Source: Clostridia bacterium
Lineage (GTDB): Bacteria > Bacillota > Clostridia > Oscillospirales > CAG-272
Reading direction: 5' to 3'
NCBI GenBank assembly: GCA_024404475.1
Contig: JAKSPV010000070.1
Coordinates: forward strand, 1-7,900
Length of the DNA stretch: 7,900 nt
Below are positions 5,934-7,900 of this stretch, one piece after another (position 1 is the stretch's first letter; each line of letters starts with the position of its first letter). Made by a program: the position numbers and the translations under genes. The notes beneath the pieces were generated by a model that was not told where the DNA came from, made no database searches, and worked only from the letters and a program-made list of their open reading frames with translations.

Positions 5934-7286
5934 TTACAGCATGCTCTCGAGCATCGCGCTGCCTTTTTCGACGATCAGCTCGGCGACGCCGGGCTTGAAG
6001 CGGGAGGTAGCCGCCTCGTAGCCGCCCTCGGCGTAGTTCTCCGCCATCGGGAAGTAACCGTCGTTCGCGTTGACGAGGCAGCACGGCAGAATCATGTCGT
6101 AGCCCTTTGTCTCTTTGAGACCGATGCCGATGCCGACGAACGGCTCACCGGGAATACCGAACAGGCCGATCTTGCCGATGCGGATCGCGCTGAAGAGCAT
6201 CTGGAAGTCATCCGGCGCGTCGCACAGTTCGAGTTTTCTTCTCGCCTCGCCGAGCTTCGTCGTCAGCATCATGCCCTTGTACGGCAATTCCGCGGAGCGG
6301 CCCGCCTTGTCCATCTCGTCGATGTAGCGTGCCTCGGGCATTTCGTCCGGCGTCGGCTTGTTCGCCGGGATCGGGAACTCTTCCTGACGGTAAGCGATGC
6401 TGTCCACGTCCACGTACTCGACCTTCTCGTATACGGAGAGGATCGCGCCCGCCATGACGTTGCCCATGTGGCGCGAATGCGCGTAGCCGCGCGTCACGTC
6501 GTCGAAGTCGTTGAACATCCCGTTGAGGTCGCCGCCGACCGGGTGGACGTTCACGTGGTTGATGTCGCCCTGCGCGCCGTTCAGGAAGATGCAGCGGCAA
6601 CCCGGTACGGCACGCTCGAAGATGCGTCTCGTGAAGCCCGGCCAGTCCGCAGAAATCTGGTTGCCGCCGATGACGTCCGGGTGGTTGCCGAAGTTGGCAA
6701 GGACGATGTCGGAGCCGTCCTCGCGGGTGAAGCGGACGACGTTGACGACGTCGTCGATGACGCCGGCGCACTCGACGATGTCGGGATTATTGACACCGGG
6801 ATTGGTCTTATAACTGCCATCCTTCATGAGATAGCGGCGGTTGAACGCAACCTTCTCGGCTTTCGAGAACGCGATGCCCATTTTGGAGGGCTTCAAATCG
6901 GCGATCGCCTCTTTGGTCACGTCCACAAATCTTGCGAGCATCGCGGTGATGTACTCGCGGTCGTTCTCTTTGAGACGCTCGTCCTCAAAGTCGAACAGCG
7001 GGCTCGTGTGGGTGTGCGTCGCGTGGATGAAGATGGCGTCGGGATCGGCGCCGGTGGCTTTGGTGATCTCCTCTTTGCAGCGATCGGTGTATGATCTTCC
7101 GAGGTGGAGATCATCAACGGAATAAATAAACGCCGTCTTGCCGTCCTTGCGGATGGCGAGGCAGGTGACTTCGAGCGGATCGAGGATCGTCTCGGCGTAG
7201 CGGAGCTCCATGTAGCCGGGGACAGTCACGCCGAGCGGCGGGGTGATATCGACTCTTGCGAAGCCGGTCTGAACGTCAAATTTCAT
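5934..7286 (-). CDS. Neutral/alkaline ceramidase-like metallohydrolase
   Basis: A 450-residue protein resembling the N-terminal catalytic domain of neutral ceramidases, zinc enzymes that cut the amide bond of N-acyl sphingosine. Family features appear in order: GFARVDITPPLGV (8-20), the HATHTHTSP motif (88-96; zinc-ligand histidine), NFGNHPDVIGGNQISADWPG (198-217; second histidine H202), FLNGAQGDIN (234-243), GIPGEPF (377-383; candidate ligand E381) and NDGYFP with EGGYEA (408-413, 420-425; candidate tyrosine ligand). There is no signal peptide and no C-terminal immunoglobulin-like domain, unlike secreted ceramidases of about 650 residues or more. The protein is therefore probably cytosolic, and its real substrate may not be ceramide. 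The ATG at 7286 follows AGAAGG at 7-nt spacing. It has its own promoter and no clear terminator before the GNAT gene. Confidence 0.85.
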   Translation of the reverse strand: MKFDVQTGFARVDITPPLGVTVPGYMELRYAETILDPLEVTCLAIRKDGKTAFIYSVDDLHLGRSYTDRCKEEITKATGADPDAIFIHATHTHTSPLFDFEDERLKENDREYITAMLARFVDVTKEAIADLKPSKMGIAFSKAEKVAFNRRYLMKDGSYKTNPGVNNPDIVECAGVIDDVVNVVRFTREDGSDIVLANFGNHPDVIGGNQISADWPGFTRRIFERAVPGCRCIFLNGAQGDINHVNVHPVGGDLNGMFNDFDDVTRGYAHSRHMGNVMAGAILSVYEKVEYVDVDSIAYRQEEFPIPANKPTPDEMPEARYIDEMDKAGRSAELPYKGMMLTTKLGEARRKLELCDAPDDFQMLFSAIRIGKIGLFGIPGEPFVGIGIGLKETKGYDMILPCCLVNANDGYFPMAENYAEGGYEAATSRFKPGVAELIVEKGSAMLESML

Positions 7287-7328
7287 AACGGTACCTTCTT
7301 TTTTGATGTTATTGTGGAAACCGGATTC

Positions 7329-7357
7329 AGTATAGCACAATTCCCGTGAAGATGCAA
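7329..7357 (-). promoter_or_regulatory. Promoter of the ceramidase-like gene
   Basis: On the minus strand: -35 TTGCAT (7357-7352), a 17-nt spacer and -10 TATACT (7334-7329) with an extended -10 TG. It lies just after the terminator of the upstream C39-like gene, so the ceramidase-like gene starts a new transcription unit. Confidence 0.8.
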
Positions 7358-7379
7358 TAGGAAACGCCCGTCCGCGACG

Positions 7380-7405
7380 AAAAAAGCCAAGCCGGGGGCT
7401 TGGCT
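7380..7405 (-). terminator. Rho-independent terminator of the C39-like peptidase gene
   Basis: On the minus strand AGCCAAGCC and GGCTTGGCT form a 9-bp stem with a CCC loop followed by six T. It begins 22 nt after the stop codon of the C39-like gene. The stem shares the AGCCAAG/CTTGGCT core with the GH3 terminator. Confidence 0.93.
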
Positions 7406-7427
7406 GTGCTGTTGTCGAAAACGGTAT

Positions 7428-7900
7428 TTACCCGCGCGGGACGATGACGACGCTCTGGCTGCCGAGGATCTCGTAGGCGCGTTCCACACGCGCTCTCGGG
7501 TATGCCGTCGCTTTTCGTCCGCGTGCCGGAGGCGTGAGCGGGTCGTTGAAATAATAGTACTGATCGTCGCAGCCGACGAGCAGAAGACAGTGCAGGCGGC
7601 TGTTATAGGTGACGGGCTTGCCCGTGACGGTCATCCAGGTACGGTAATACTCCGGCGCGCCGGCATCCTCCATGCCGACCGTCGCCCAGACGATGACGGG
7701 GATACCCTCGTCGATATACATCTGGCACAGCTCACCGAGCGACATGCCCGAATACGTCCAGACGGCATACTCCTTCGCCGGCACGATCCGCCGAAGCGCG
7801 CGGGCGATCACCGGCGCGTAGCAGCCCCAGCCGTATGGCGAGCGCGGATCGCCGAGGTAACAGGAATTCGGATTCTGGCCGAAGGCACCGGGGATCGGGA
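7428..7900 (-). CDS. C39-like family cysteine peptidase (partial, N-terminus off the right edge)
   Basis: The last 156 residues of a peptidase_C39_2-type protein; the frame stays open to the window edge. The conserved NPNSCYLGDP and PYGWGCYAPVI region is at about 9-31 of the visible part, followed by a helix and the strand GIPVIVWATVGM (65-76). The probable catalytic histidine is H103 in RLHCLLLVGCDD, and the partner aspartate is D119 in FNDP. The nucleophilic cysteine would lie in the missing N-terminal part, so activity cannot be judged here. Relatives are often secreted or membrane-anchored, but any signal peptide is outside the window. A GTG at 7811 is only an internal codon, not the start. 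A strong terminator follows the gene. Confidence 0.85.
   Translation of the reverse strand, partial: PIPGAFGQNPNSCYLGDPRSPYGWGCYAPVIARALRRIVPAKEYAVWTYSGMSLGELCQMYIDEGIPVIVWATVGMEDAGAPEYYRTWMTVTGKPVTYNSRLHCLLLVGCDDQYYYFNDPLTPPARGRKATAYPRARVERAYEILGSQSVVIVPRG

Noticed and set aside
5847..7094. A 415-codon plus-strand frame opposite the ceramidase-like gene
   Set aside because: It starts in the AT-rich gap without a good ribosome binding site and is otherwise fully antisense to a clearly recognised gene. Its Val/Asp/Arg-rich product matches no family I know.

Overview
The window looks like a chromosomal segment of a fairly GC-rich Firmicute of the class Clostridia, probably a gut-type lineage. 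The pointers are GC-rich genes separated by AT-rich gaps, strong AGGAGG-type ribosome binding sites, sigma-A promoters with extended -10 elements, short GC-rich terminators followed by T runs, and VanZ-like, C39-like and YhbS-like proteins of the kind common in Clostridia. I cannot fix genus or species. No CRISPR array, tRNA, rRNA, insertion sequence or phage gene was seen.

Layout. Positions 1-2191 hold the last two genes of arginine synthesis on the minus strand: argG (complete) and then argH (its 3' part runs off the left edge). argG has a near-perfect promoter, and a good match to an ARG box lies on the expected transcription start, so ArgR repression by arginine is likely. A strong hairpin separates argG from argH. 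Upstream of argG is a small VanZ-like membrane protein gene (minus). It shares a 203-bp divergent control region with a complete family 3 glycoside hydrolase gene on the plus strand (2949-5030). That gene ends at two back-to-back terminators, which also face the convergent GNAT acetyltransferase gene (minus, 5131-5757).

The right third is all on the minus strand: the end of a C39-like peptidase gene, its terminator, then a complete neutral ceramidase-like hydrolase gene with its own promoter, followed by the GNAT gene. The GNAT gene has a structured leader and no obvious promoter, so it may be partly transcribed from the ceramidase-like gene.

How the genes relate. Only argG and argH clearly work together: ArgG joins citrulline and aspartate, and ArgH splits the product to arginine and fumarate. 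The rest look like independent units. The GH3 enzyme and the ceramidase-like protein both lack export signals, so they probably act on imported substrates in the cytosol. I found no clear new multi-gene system. The items most worth checking are the ARG box, the insertion between the two catalytic domains of the GH3 enzyme, the non-exported ceramidase-like enzyme, the GNAT leader, and a 14-base promoter core shared by two unrelated genes.
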